A stretch of 5,125 bases of DNA. It comes from CAZVED01 sp964626205 (lineage in GTDB: Bacteria; Patescibacteriota; Patescibacteriia; SG8-24). The notes under the pieces are model-generated. The model searched no databases. It worked only from the letters and a program-made list of their open reading frames with translations, and had not been told where the DNA came from. The stretch is from contig CAZVED010000031.1 in the NCBI GenBank assembly GCA_964626205.1, forward strand, positions 1-5,125, read 5' to 3'. Position numbers and translations under genes: made by a program. Positions within the stretch are counted from its first letter, which is position 1; every line of letters begins with the position of its first letter. Below, one piece after another: positions 1 to 5,125 of this stretch.

Positions 1-104
1 GAGTCGTACTGCCGGTTCACGTTGCCGACGAAGTTCAGCTTCTGGTGCAGGATTTGCAGCGCCTTGCGGGTCACTGCGGTGGGGGTAAGGATCGTATTGG
101 GCAT
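1..104 (-). CDS. Major capsid (coat) protein, P22 coat family, N-terminal fragment
   Basis: This is the 5' end of a coat gene that runs off the window. The ATG is the complement of 102-104, and 34 codons plus two bases are present. The peptide begins MPNTILTPTAVTRKALQILH and continues to GNVNRQYD. This opening (MPNTxLTPxxVTxxAL, then a GN-NRQYD block) is what I know from proteins annotated as P22 phage major capsid family (HK97-like fold with an inserted domain); it is not the N-terminus of P22 gp5 itself. The product would form the icosahedral shell. A modest purine-rich site, AAAGAGAG (114-107), precedes the start. The gene follows the scaffold gene by 21 bp, the normal P22 order. Identity rests on only 34 residues plus context. 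Confidence 0.85.
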   Translation of the reverse strand, partial: MPNTILTPTAVTRKALQILHQKLNFVGNVNRQYD

Positions 105-125
105 GACTCTCTTTCAGGAAGTGGT

Positions 126-896
126 TTACCGGGCCTTGAGCCGTTGCTGTTCTTTCCTCATCCACGTATCGATGTCGTCATCGTCTGACGGCAAAGCACT
201 GGTCGAGGACCGCCCCCGGTTTCCAAGGGGCGAGATAGGCTCGGGCGGTGGGGTCCGGCGAGGCTTGTCAACAAAAGTGGCTTCGAGCTTCTGAAGCTCC
301 AAAGCGGCACGCACCGGAGACATCCGCGCGATCTCTGCTGCCTTGGTGGGGTTCTTGCCCAGGTGATAGGCAATCTCCGCACCCTGAGCCGACAGGGCCA
401 TGAACTCGGCCATCGACTCATTGATCGGCAGGCGAGGGTTACCGACAACGGACTCAAAATCCGGGTACTTCTCCTGGGCCTGTTCGGCTTTGGAGAGGAA
501 CCCCTCGGTCCGCTCTTGGATCTCGCGCTCGCGCTCGCGCTGCTCGATCATCTGGCGAGCCCTTGCGGTCGCCATGTGGTCGATCTGCGCTCGGATGTAT
601 TCGTCGTCGTCCTTGAATTCGTCGCGCTCGGGCTGTTTCTGCGCCTTGGCGGCTTCCGCTTGTTCGCGGAGTTGTGCCTCCAGGCGCCGATGAATCCGGC
701 GCTCTTCCTTCAATAGCCGCTTCTGAATCGCCGCGTCCAACTCGGCTTGAGTGAACCGGCGTTCTTCCTGCTGTTGTTGCTCTTCCTGAGCCTCTACACC
801 TTCGGCAGCAGTACCTTGGGTGATGTCTTGCTCGGCTTGGGTTTCGTCGGCCGATGCGGCGGCTTCCACCACGGAAGCGGTGTTCTCTTGGTTCAT
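126..896 (-). CDS. Capsid scaffolding protein
   Basis: A 256-residue, highly charged, mostly helical protein with no signal peptide or membrane segment. Residues 1-45 are acidic and rich in Ala, Glu and Gln. Residues 48-135 form a long Arg/Glu/Gln-rich predicted coiled coil that starts with FTQAELDAAIQKRL and includes an RE-dipeptide run near 120-126. A more conserved block follows: YPDFESVVGNPRLPI (144-158), then EIAYHLGKNP (174-183). After a Pro-rich linker (211-222) and an Asp cluster (238-243) it ends in a short basic helix, WMRKEQQRLKAR. P22 gp8 also uses a basic C-terminal helical element to bind coat. Position between portal and coat matches the scaffold gene of P22-like phages. The ATG at 896 has a good Shine-Dalgarno site, GAGGA (905-901). 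I infer that it nucleates procapsid assembly and leaves before DNA entry. A minor-capsid role is less likely. Confidence 0.85.
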   Translation of the reverse strand: MNQENTASVVEAAASADETQAEQDITQGTAAEGVEAQEEQQQQEERRFTQAELDAAIQKRLLKEERRIHRRLEAQLREQAEAAKAQKQPERDEFKDDDEYIRAQIDHMATARARQMIEQREREREIQERTEGFLSKAEQAQEKYPDFESVVGNPRLPINESMAEFMALSAQGAEIAYHLGKNPTKAAEIARMSPVRAALELQKLEATFVDKPRRTPPPEPISPLGNRGRSSTSALPSDDDDIDTWMRKEQQRLKAR

Positions 897-900
897 TGAT

Positions 901-924
901 TCCTCGACCCCGTGGACGCACGGG
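901..924 (-). promoter_or_regulatory. Hairpin and ribosome binding site upstream of the scaffold gene
   Basis: In the 47-bp gap between portal and scaffold genes the minus strand reads CCCGTG-CGTC-CACGGG (924-909), a perfect 6-bp GC-rich stem with a 4-nt loop. The scaffold Shine-Dalgarno GAGGA (905-901) begins three bases later and the ATG is at 896. No T-run follows, so it is not an intrinsic terminator. A structure this close to the ribosome site could affect initiation or mark an RNA-processing point; its function is inferred. Confidence 0.5.
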
Positions 925-943
925 TACGGCTGCTGGGCAGCGT

Positions 944-3070
944 TTAGGCCAACCCTTCCGAGTCGGCGGCTTCGGCTTGCAGCGCTGGATCTGGCTGCAT
1001 GCCGGCAATCTGCATCTTGACCAAGCCGTTAAGAGCGGCGACATCCCGCTCTGCGTCGGCGTCCATGTCGGCTTCGATGATCCCGCCCTCGATCTTGGCG
1101 GACTCGATCTCGCCGGCCTGCATAAGCTTCATCCGCTCTGTCTCGGCGCGGAATCGGTCGATGTCCAATCGGGCGGCTTCGATAGCCTTGCTGGCCTTGA
1201 TCGACTCAAGCTCGGACGATGCTTGTTGAGCCATCCCCTGAGCCTCTTGGAGAGCCTGGCCTAGCTGCTGCATCTGCTGCTGCATCTGCTGCATCGCCTG
1301 CATGGCTTGGGGCGGCATCTCCTGCCCGCCCTCTTCCTGCTCGATGACCTGTTGAACTTGAGGCACCAGAGTCGCCCGCAGACGCTTCGCCATCTCTTCA
1401 GCGCCGGGCCAATCCATGCTCTGGACCAGAACGTCACCGATGACACCCCACAACGTCGGGTTCGCCTGCGTCATGGCGGTCATGGCTTCGACCTGTTCGG
1501 CCCTGCGCGTGGCGTAGCCGGGGCCTGAGCCCTCATATACGTCATACGTCCCAACGAAGGGCGAGAAGGACCGCTGTAGAGCCCCATCCGTTCCCTTGGA
1601 CTCGACCACCGCCTGATCCAGATCCGGGTCCATGGTGGCGATAGAAGAGCCGCCGTCCTCTCCGACGATGGTCATGACCCTGCGCTCTGTGTAGACACGC
1701 GGGTACATGTCGAGAATGATCCGCCCGACATGCCGGATCGCACGACCCAGGTTATCGACGTAGTGATACGTCGCGTTGTCGCCCTCCCGTTGGCGGGCCA
1801 GGATGGCTTTACCGGAAGTCTCGTTGCTTCTCTGTCCGAGGGAGGCGTCGTACTGCCCCGTCTCTGCCTTGATGTCGTCAGCAGATGAGCGGGCGACCTC
1901 AGTCAGGCCAGGCTCGACCGTCGCCGGAGCGGTGCGGGCCGGCGCCGGGATGACGTTGCCCTCGGGGTCTACGTGGTTGTAAGGAAGGTAAGCATGGTTC
2001 GCGGTGTTCGCGGTCTGCCATGACTTCTCGTGCCCTTGGATCGCTTCAGCAGCCGCCACCCACGGGGTTTTGGGCGCCATGAGGACGCGCTCAACGATGG
2101 CCGACTGCGCCACGTTGTACATGCGCTGCGAGTCCTTCGCGTTCCGAACGATGCCGGAATACACGGGCTTGCCGTCGATGATCCACTCGTTCCCAAGGAC
2201 GCGGATGATCGGGATGTAGCGAGAGGGAAACTCCTTCTCGTCCAGCACCTTCTGCCCGTTCATCTTGCGCCACATGACGCGGCGGCGCATGGTCTGCCGC
2301 TCCCGAACGGGGAGTTCGCCAGGCATCACACCCTTGGGCAGATCGTCGCCTTTGAAAGATGTCGCCCCGCTCGTCCACTGGTACAGTGTTTCGCGCTTCT
2401 CTGTGACCTCAAAATACTCGCAGATCCGCACGCCCTCGTCGGTACACCAGTCGTCCCCGCCGTCCCAATCGATCTCGTCTTCCTTGCCGAACTGCGCTTT
2501 GTATTCCTCTTTCGTGAGGATGTCCTCTACAAAGGCAAAGCGCGCATCGGCCCCGGTCGGGTCTTCCGAAGCGGGATCGAGGAACACCCGGAACGGGTTC
2601 TTGACCGGACGGATGAAGATGTCCTGATCGAACGAATCATCGCGGATGTAGTCCGTCACGATGCGGATGTAGCCCTCTCCGCTCGTCACTTGGTACTCAG
2701 CCGCTGTGTCGTAGGCGATATCCGCGTCCGAGTTGGCCTCGATGTGCCGGACGACCCCCATCAGGATTTCAGCGACCTTCGGGTCCGCCTCGTTGTCTGC
2801 CGCCCGGAAGCGGATGGACGGGCGATTGAGCCGGATGTCGTTCGTGATCTGCCGGATATGCTGTGGAAGACGGTTGATCGTCAGGCACGGCCGCTGCTGT
2901 AGCGTGCGCTGCTTCCGCTGAAGCTCTTCCCACTGCCACGGATCGTCCGGCGATGCAGCAGCGAACCTAAGATCAGCCTTGGCCTTCTCGCGGTTCTCTG
3001 AGTAATGCTCGACGCACCGCTTGAAACGCTCTTTGGCGGTCGCCAGCACATCGACGGGTTCGTCTGTCAT
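944..3070 (-). CDS. Portal protein, P22 portal family
   Basis: A 708-residue protein, close to the 725 residues of P22 gp1. Portals of this family form the dodecameric channel at one vertex, through which TerL pumps DNA and to which the tail attaches. Family-like blocks are visible: WQWEELQRKQR (46-56), RPCLTINRLPQHIRQITND (60-78), RLNRPSIRF (80-88), EYQVTSGEGYIRI (125-137), NPFRVFLDPAS (158-168), an acidic EDxxTKEEY segment (182-190) and GQRSNETSGKAI (412-423). Residues 570-690 are Gln/Met/Ala/Glu-rich and helical, matching the C-terminal barrel of P22-type portals. I chose the ATG at 3070 because it overlaps the TerL stop as ATGA; a GTG four codons upstream (3082) would add only MDGC and is less likely. 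No strong Shine-Dalgarno is visible, so translation is probably coupled to terL. The TAA lies 47 bp before the scaffold start. Confidence 0.93.
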   Translation of the reverse strand: MTDEPVDVLATAKERFKRCVEHYSENREKAKADLRFAAASPDDPWQWEELQRKQRTLQQRPCLTINRLPQHIRQITNDIRLNRPSIRFRAADNEADPKVAEILMGVVRHIEANSDADIAYDTAAEYQVTSGEGYIRIVTDYIRDDSFDQDIFIRPVKNPFRVFLDPASEDPTGADARFAFVEDILTKEEYKAQFGKEDEIDWDGGDDWCTDEGVRICEYFEVTEKRETLYQWTSGATSFKGDDLPKGVMPGELPVRERQTMRRRVMWRKMNGQKVLDEKEFPSRYIPIIRVLGNEWIIDGKPVYSGIVRNAKDSQRMYNVAQSAIVERVLMAPKTPWVAAAEAIQGHEKSWQTANTANHAYLPYNHVDPEGNVIPAPARTAPATVEPGLTEVARSSADDIKAETGQYDASLGQRSNETSGKAILARQREGDNATYHYVDNLGRAIRHVGRIILDMYPRVYTERRVMTIVGEDGGSSIATMDPDLDQAVVESKGTDGALQRSFSPFVGTYDVYEGSGPGYATRRAEQVEAMTAMTQANPTLWGVIGDVLVQSMDWPGAEEMAKRLRATLVPQVQQVIEQEEGGQEMPPQAMQAMQQMQQQMQQLGQALQEAQGMAQQASSELESIKASKAIEAARLDIDRFRAETERMKLMQAGEIESAKIEGGIIEADMDADAERDVAALNGLVKMQIAGMQPDPALQAEAADSEGLA
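1265..1303 (-). repeat. Imperfect CAG/ATG codon repeat inside the portal gene
   Basis: On the plus strand the block reads ctgctgcat, ctgctgctgcat, ctgctgcat, cgcctgcat. On the coding strand it gives alternating Met and Gln/Ala residues (MQAMQQMQQQMQQ, portal residues about 590-602). It lies at the start of the predicted C-terminal helical barrel. Low-complexity Gln/Met helices are common in this part of P22-type portals, and units of 9 and 12 bases could change in number by slippage without breaking the frame. Confidence 0.7.
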
Positions 3071-3417
3071 GCAGCCATCCACCCGCCCGGCATCTCTGAA
3101 ATGTCGGGCATGGTCTTGAGTTCCTTGCGCTGTCCGCGCGGGTTAATGAGGCCGGGGAAGAGTTCCGCCAGCGTCCAAATGAGTGCATCGGCCCGGTTCG
3201 GGCTCCTGTCACCCGTGTATCCGGCCGTGCTGAATGCGGTCAGTTCGTCCTCTAGCTCGGTCAGCGGGCCAACGTGCCGAACCTTGCCCTGTTCGTACAG
3301 GCTTGAGAAAGCCTCAGCCCTCACATGCTTGCCTCTGGTCGCGGTGACCTTCTTAAAGGGCGTCCTCGACCTGGCAGACAGAACAACCTGCTGCACCATC
3401 GCGCCGCCGTAGTTCGT
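3067..3417 (-). CDS. terL: Terminase large subunit, C-terminal part (nuclease domain)
   Basis: The 3' portion of the large terminase gene, open at the N gap and ending with a TGA that overlaps the portal ATG. The 116 visible residues start TNYGGAMVQQ, continue through VTATRGKHVRAEAFSSLYEQ and LTELEDELTAFS, and contain GYTGDRSPNRADALIWTLAEL (about 67-86 of the fragment). This series is typical of the C-terminal RNase H-fold nuclease of COG5323/Terminase_6-type terminases; the Asp in NRADALIW is the expected last metal-binding acid. The domain cuts concatemeric DNA at the start and end of packaging. The earlier catalytic acids must lie in the missing sequence. The last 25 or so residues (PRGQRK to GGWMAA) are a tail of unknown role. 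It belongs to the same gene as the N-terminal part at 3518-4081. Confidence 0.88.
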   Translation of the reverse strand, partial: TNYGGAMVQQVVLSARSRTPFKKVTATRGKHVRAEAFSSLYEQGKVRHVGPLTELEDELTAFSTAGYTGDRSPNRADALIWTLAELFPGLINPRGQRKELKTMPDISEMPGGWMAA

Positions 3418-3517
3418 NNNNNNNNNNNNNNNNNNNNNNNNNNNNNNNNNNNNNNNNNNNNNNNNNNNNNNNNNNNNNNNNNNNNNNNNNNNNNNNNNNN
3501 NNNNNNNNNNNNNNNNN
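3418..3517. other. Assembly gap of 100 N inside terL
   Basis: Exactly 100 undetermined bases, the usual placeholder for a gap of unknown size. The flanking TerL halves are in different frames if the gap is taken literally; they join in frame only if the true gap is a multiple of three. The halves total 304 residues, short for a large terminase (usually well over 400), so the missing piece is probably several hundred bases. Confidence 0.95.
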
Positions 3518-4081
3518 CCGCGTCTCGGGGTCTGTCTTGTCGTGGAAGAGCCGGTATGTCCAATGCGCCTTGGACGGAGGGTTGCAGTCGTAGTACATCC
3601 GGGGCGAGAGCGGCTTAGGCTCCCTGCCCTCGATCTCCTGCATGACCTTCTGCGCCAGGCGGGTTAGGGCGACGTTCCGGCTCGACCATGGGATCTGCGA
3701 CGCCTCATTGAGATAGATCGTCACGAACTCTTGCCCGAGGATCTTCTCTGTCCGCTCTTTGTCGTCCAGACCACCGAACCAAATCTGACTGCCGTTCGGA
3801 AAGGATGCGATCCAATCCGTCTTGTTCATCTCGTACTGAACCCCCGCAAAAGCCACTTCCATGACCTTGGGGAAGGTGTCGAGAACAACGCTCGCCTTCA
3901 CAGCGTTGAACCTGAATCTCAGGATCGCGTGCCGGCTCTTGGGGGCCTTCAGCGCACGCATGACGACGTTGCGGACCAGCAGGAACGTTTTACCGCTCCG
4001 GCTCCCCCCGTACAGCATCAGGTGAGTAGCTGGGCCGGCCAGTACCCTCTGTGCCTGCTGCTGCCTGGCGGTGAGTTTCAA
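3518..4081 (-). CDS. terL: Terminase large subunit, N-terminal part (ATPase domain)
   Basis: The 5' portion of the packaging motor gene: 188 residues before the N gap. The Walker A motif is GGSRSGKT (25-32), preceded by an adenine-motif-like region, LTARQQQAQ (3-11). The Walker B strand and catalytic Glu are TIYLNEAS (121-128; E126), and the coupling motif is probably YYDCNPPS (163-170). FGGLDDKERTEKILG (102-116) and SQIPWSSRN (128-136) are also typical of this terminase type. It hydrolyses ATP to move DNA through the portal. The start is a TTG at 4081 that overlaps the terS stop (TTGA), with GAGG four bases upstream; it keeps the conserved KLTxRQ opening, which the next Met (residue 22) would lose. 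An Asn stands where many terminases have the Walker B Asp; I recall this as normal for the family. Confidence 0.92.
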
Positions 4082-4503
4082 ATGTCCTCGTCCGCGCTGG
4101 TTGCGAACACCTTCAGCGCACCAGAGACACCAACGTCAGTCTTGTCCCGCCACTCAGATGGGCGCCGGTTCTTCAGCCAGAAGATTGCGGCCGTCGTGTC
4201 GGGCGGGTAGAACTTGCGAATGATCGTCTTGACGATCTCGCCATTCAGTACGCGGATATCAACCTCGTCTCGCTCATACCCGACAGCGCGCTCAAACAGA
4301 CTGCGCTCTACCCTTTCGTCTGCCGTTGACTTGCTGGCCTTTAGGGCCTGACAGAATTCAGGATGGCTGTTCTTCCAGCGGTAGAGTGTGCGGACACTAA
4401 CTTCGAAGTAGTCCGCAAGCTCCTGATCTGTTGCGCCCTCTTCGCACTGCTGGTGTGCTAACTCTGCGAACTCTGGCTTATAGGCGCTTGGGCGGCCCGT
4501 CAT
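4078..4503 (-). CDS. terS: Terminase small subunit
   Basis: A 141-residue DNA-recognition subunit of the packaging terminase. It opens MTGRPSAYKPEF, followed by a helix-turn-helix at about 23-44 (GATDQELADYFEVSVRTLYRWK), as expected for binding the packaging start site. A central helical part (about 50-75) probably drives oligomerisation. The segment YPPDTTAAIFWLKNRRP (99-115) followed by WRD is a signature of this terS group, where it lies near the C-terminus. The start is the ATG at 4503, preceded by AGGG (4515-4512) at 8-base spacing; an upstream in-frame start at 4587 would add 28 residues with no family resemblance from the leader. The stop overlaps the terL TTG start. It is the first gene after the promoter at 4616-4644. 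Confidence 0.92.
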   Translation of the reverse strand: MTGRPSAYKPEFAELAHQQCEEGATDQELADYFEVSVRTLYRWKNSHPEFCQALKASKSTADERVERSLFERAVGYERDEVDIRVLNGEIVKTIIRKFYPPDTTAAIFWLKNRRPSEWRDKTDVGVSGALKVFATSADEDI

Positions 4504-4510
4504 GACTATT

Positions 4511-4581
4511 GCCCTGCTTTGCGTTGAACAGGTGAACGTGGGCTTACGGGGAAATTCGGCCCCCAAAAGCAAAGCGCCCAC
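4511..4581 (-). promoter_or_regulatory. Structured 5' leader of terS with crossing inverted repeats
   Basis: Two inverted repeats interleave here. GTGGGC (4581-4576) can pair with GCCCAC (4543-4538), and GCTTTGC (4575-4569) with GCAAAGC (4522-4516). GCAAAGC directly abuts the terS ribosome site AGGG (4515-4512). A GGGG/CCCC pair (4560-4564 with 4548-4551) lies between. In addition, GCCC at 4543-4540 could pair with GGGC at 4514-4511 and mask the ribosome site. The leader could therefore fold in alternative ways or as a pseudoknot. The repeats are seen; a regulatory role is inferred. Confidence 0.4.
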
Positions 4582-4615
4582 CCACAAAAGTTGCAGGCAG
4601 GCGCGGCGTGAGTGA

Positions 4616-4644
4616 ATTATGGGGGATTATCTGGCGTTCGTCAA
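4616..4644 (-). promoter_or_regulatory. Sigma70-type promoter for the packaging/head operon
   Basis: On the minus strand, -35 TTGACG (4644-4639) and -10 CATAAT (4621-4616) each match 5 of 6 consensus bases and are separated by exactly 17 bases. Transcription would start near 4609, giving a leader of about 105 nt before the terS ATG. It is the only strong promoter-like match I found in the 213-bp region, and it faces the packaging genes. Many phages of this type read late genes by antitermination from further upstream, so this may be an additional promoter. Confidence 0.6.
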
Positions 4645-4709
4645 TGACTCAGCAGCGTTGCCACATTACGCGCCCCCTTCTCCGTGTTTTTGCCAAACCA
4701 ATGCCGCAT
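4641..4709 (-). CDS. Possible micro-ORF, 22 codons
   Basis: The ATG at 4709 lies 7 bases after the stop of the 116-residue gene and opens a frame of 22 codons: MRHWFGKNTEKGARNVATLL, then SH and TGA. A strong Shine-Dalgarno-like GGGGAGG (4728-4722) within the last codons of the upstream gene precedes it, but spacing to the ATG is 12 bases, longer than optimal. The peptide is basic with a possible amphipathic helix, and has no recognised domain. Its stop overlaps the -35 box of the terS promoter. The tight spacing argues for a real gene; the short length and moderate third-position GC argue for chance. Confidence 0.3.
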   Translation of the reverse strand: MRHWFGKNTEKGARNVATLLSH

Positions 4710-4716
4710 GCCGAAT

Positions 4717-5067
4717 CTAAACCTCCCCAGCAAACATATCCAGCGCATCCGACACCATCTCGGCCCGCTCGTCTGGATCGCTCGGGAGTCTCGGGCTTAT
4801 CCACACCTGCGCCCCCGTGGCGCGGTTCCTCGCCAGGAAGTAGAGCGCCGTCCTATGCGGCTGCGGAACCCGCTGCACCGCTTCCCCGACCCTCTGCGCC
4901 AGCCTGCCACGCTCGTCTGTCTCAAACGCCCCGTTGCCGTCGTCGTGCTGCCTGCTGGCCCGGTATCCGTGCGTTGATGGGCACTCGTGCGGATATCCGG
5001 CCACGGGGAGCCATTGGCTCTCGCAGCGGTACCACAACACCAGCATGTCGATTAGGTCTTGGTTCAC
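4717..5067 (-). CDS. Hypothetical phage protein, possible late regulator
   Basis: A 116-residue soluble protein without signal peptide or membrane segment. The start is a GTG at 5067 that overlaps the upstream stop as GTGA, with GGGGG (5079-5075) seven bases upstream. The N-terminal third has aromatic residues and two Cys (LWYRCESQW, 11-19; AGYPHECPS, 23-31). Residues 51-80 form a helical stretch, DERGRLAQRVGEAVQRVPQP, then HRTALYFLAR. ATGAQVWISPRLPSDPDER (83-101) and a last helix follow. The GYPxxxxC block and the xRVxxAVxxLP-like helix recall small Q-like antitermination/late-regulator proteins of phages. However, the usual C-terminal helix-turn-helix is not obvious. Location just upstream of the terminase promoter fits such a role. 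The function is inference; the reading frame is well supported. Confidence 0.65.
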   Translation of the reverse strand: MNQDLIDMLVLWYRCESQWLPVAGYPHECPSTHGYRASRQHDDGNGAFETDERGRLAQRVGEAVQRVPQPHRTALYFLARNRATGAQVWISPRLPSDPDERAEMVSDALDMFAGEV

Positions 5068-5125
5068 TTGGTCGCCCCCAGCGCCCTTAGCGCGCCCTCG
5101 ACATCGGTAACCGTCACCACCGGGC
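5064..5125 (-). CDS. Unknown protein, C-terminal fragment
   Basis: Nineteen codons of an open frame enter from the window edge and end at a TGA (5066-5064): PVVTVTDVEGALRALGATK. Third positions are mostly G or C, as in the neighbouring genes, and the stop overlaps the GTG start of the next gene (GTGA), matching the overlaps elsewhere in this module. Both points support it as a real gene end. Too little is present to suggest a function. Confidence 0.45.
   Translation of the reverse strand, partial: PVVTVTDVEGALRALGATK

Noticed and set aside
909..924. Intrinsic terminator between portal and scaffold
   Set aside because: The stem is GC-rich, but no run of T follows on the minus strand; the Shine-Dalgarno of the scaffold gene follows instead.
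454..1044. Minus-strand open frame of 196 codons overlapping the scaffold and portal ends
   Set aside because: Its Arg/Pro/Gly-rich composition is a frame-shifted reading of the scaffold gene, which has the better start, composition and context.
2030..2902. Long plus-strand open frame of 290 codons opposite the portal gene
   Set aside because: It is antisense to a confident P22-type portal and is rich in Arg, Val, Asp, Leu and His as expected from reading a GC-rich gene backwards; no domain is visible.
3071..3082. GTG start for the portal four codons upstream
   Set aside because: The ATG at 3070 forms an ATGA overlap with the TerL stop, in line with the other junctions, and the extra MDGC adds nothing recognisable.
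4504..4587. N-terminal extension of the small terminase to an in-frame start at 4587
   Set aside because: The added 28 residues come from the structured leader, have no family resemblance, and the ATG at 4503 has AGGG at good spacing followed by the typical MTGRP opening.
4642..4660. Imperfect palindrome CAATG...CGTTG as an operator at the -35 box
   Set aside because: Only short, mismatched arms; not distinguishable from chance.
4608..5090. Plus-strand open frame of 160 codons over the promoter region and the 116-residue gene
   Set aside because: It is Pro/Arg/Ser/Ala-rich low-complexity translation typical of the antisense frame of GC-rich DNA, and it runs against the direction of every other gene.

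Overview
The window is part of a tailed-phage or prophage genome from a GC-rich host (about 60% G+C by eye, with G/C-rich third codon positions), most likely a phage of a proteobacterium. All genes that I can support lie on the minus strand, so transcription runs from high to low coordinates. The sequence contains a scaffold gap of exactly 100 N (3418-3517), so this is an assembled, probably metagenomic or draft, contig.

Layout in the direction of transcription. (1) 5125-4717: the last codons of an unidentified gene overlap (GTGA) a 116-residue unknown protein that sits where many lambdoid and P22-like phages keep a late regulator. (2) 4716-4504: a 213-bp control region with a possible 22-codon micro-ORF, a near-consensus sigma70 promoter (TTGACG, 17 bp, CATAAT) and a leader of about 105 nt with crossing inverted repeats next to the ribosome binding site. 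(3) 4503-3067: small terminase, then large terminase, the latter interrupted by the N gap. (4) 3070-944: a P22-type portal protein. (5) 896-126: a scaffolding protein, preceded by a GC-rich hairpin. (6) 104-1: the first 34 codons of a P22-type major capsid protein that runs off the window.

The order terS, terL, portal, scaffold, coat is the packaging and procapsid-assembly module of P22-like phages. TerS recognises the phage DNA, TerL cuts it and drives it in by ATP hydrolysis, the portal is the dodecameric channel at one vertex, and the scaffold directs coat assembly before it leaves the head. The genes are tightly packed (TTGA overlap terS/terL, ATGA overlap terL/portal, 47 and 21 bp before scaffold and coat), which suggests one late operon read from the promoter at about 4616-4644.

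I see no defence system, CRISPR array, tRNA, insertion sequence or cargo gene. The least explained elements are the 116-residue protein, the micro-ORF, the terS leader and the hairpin before the scaffold gene.
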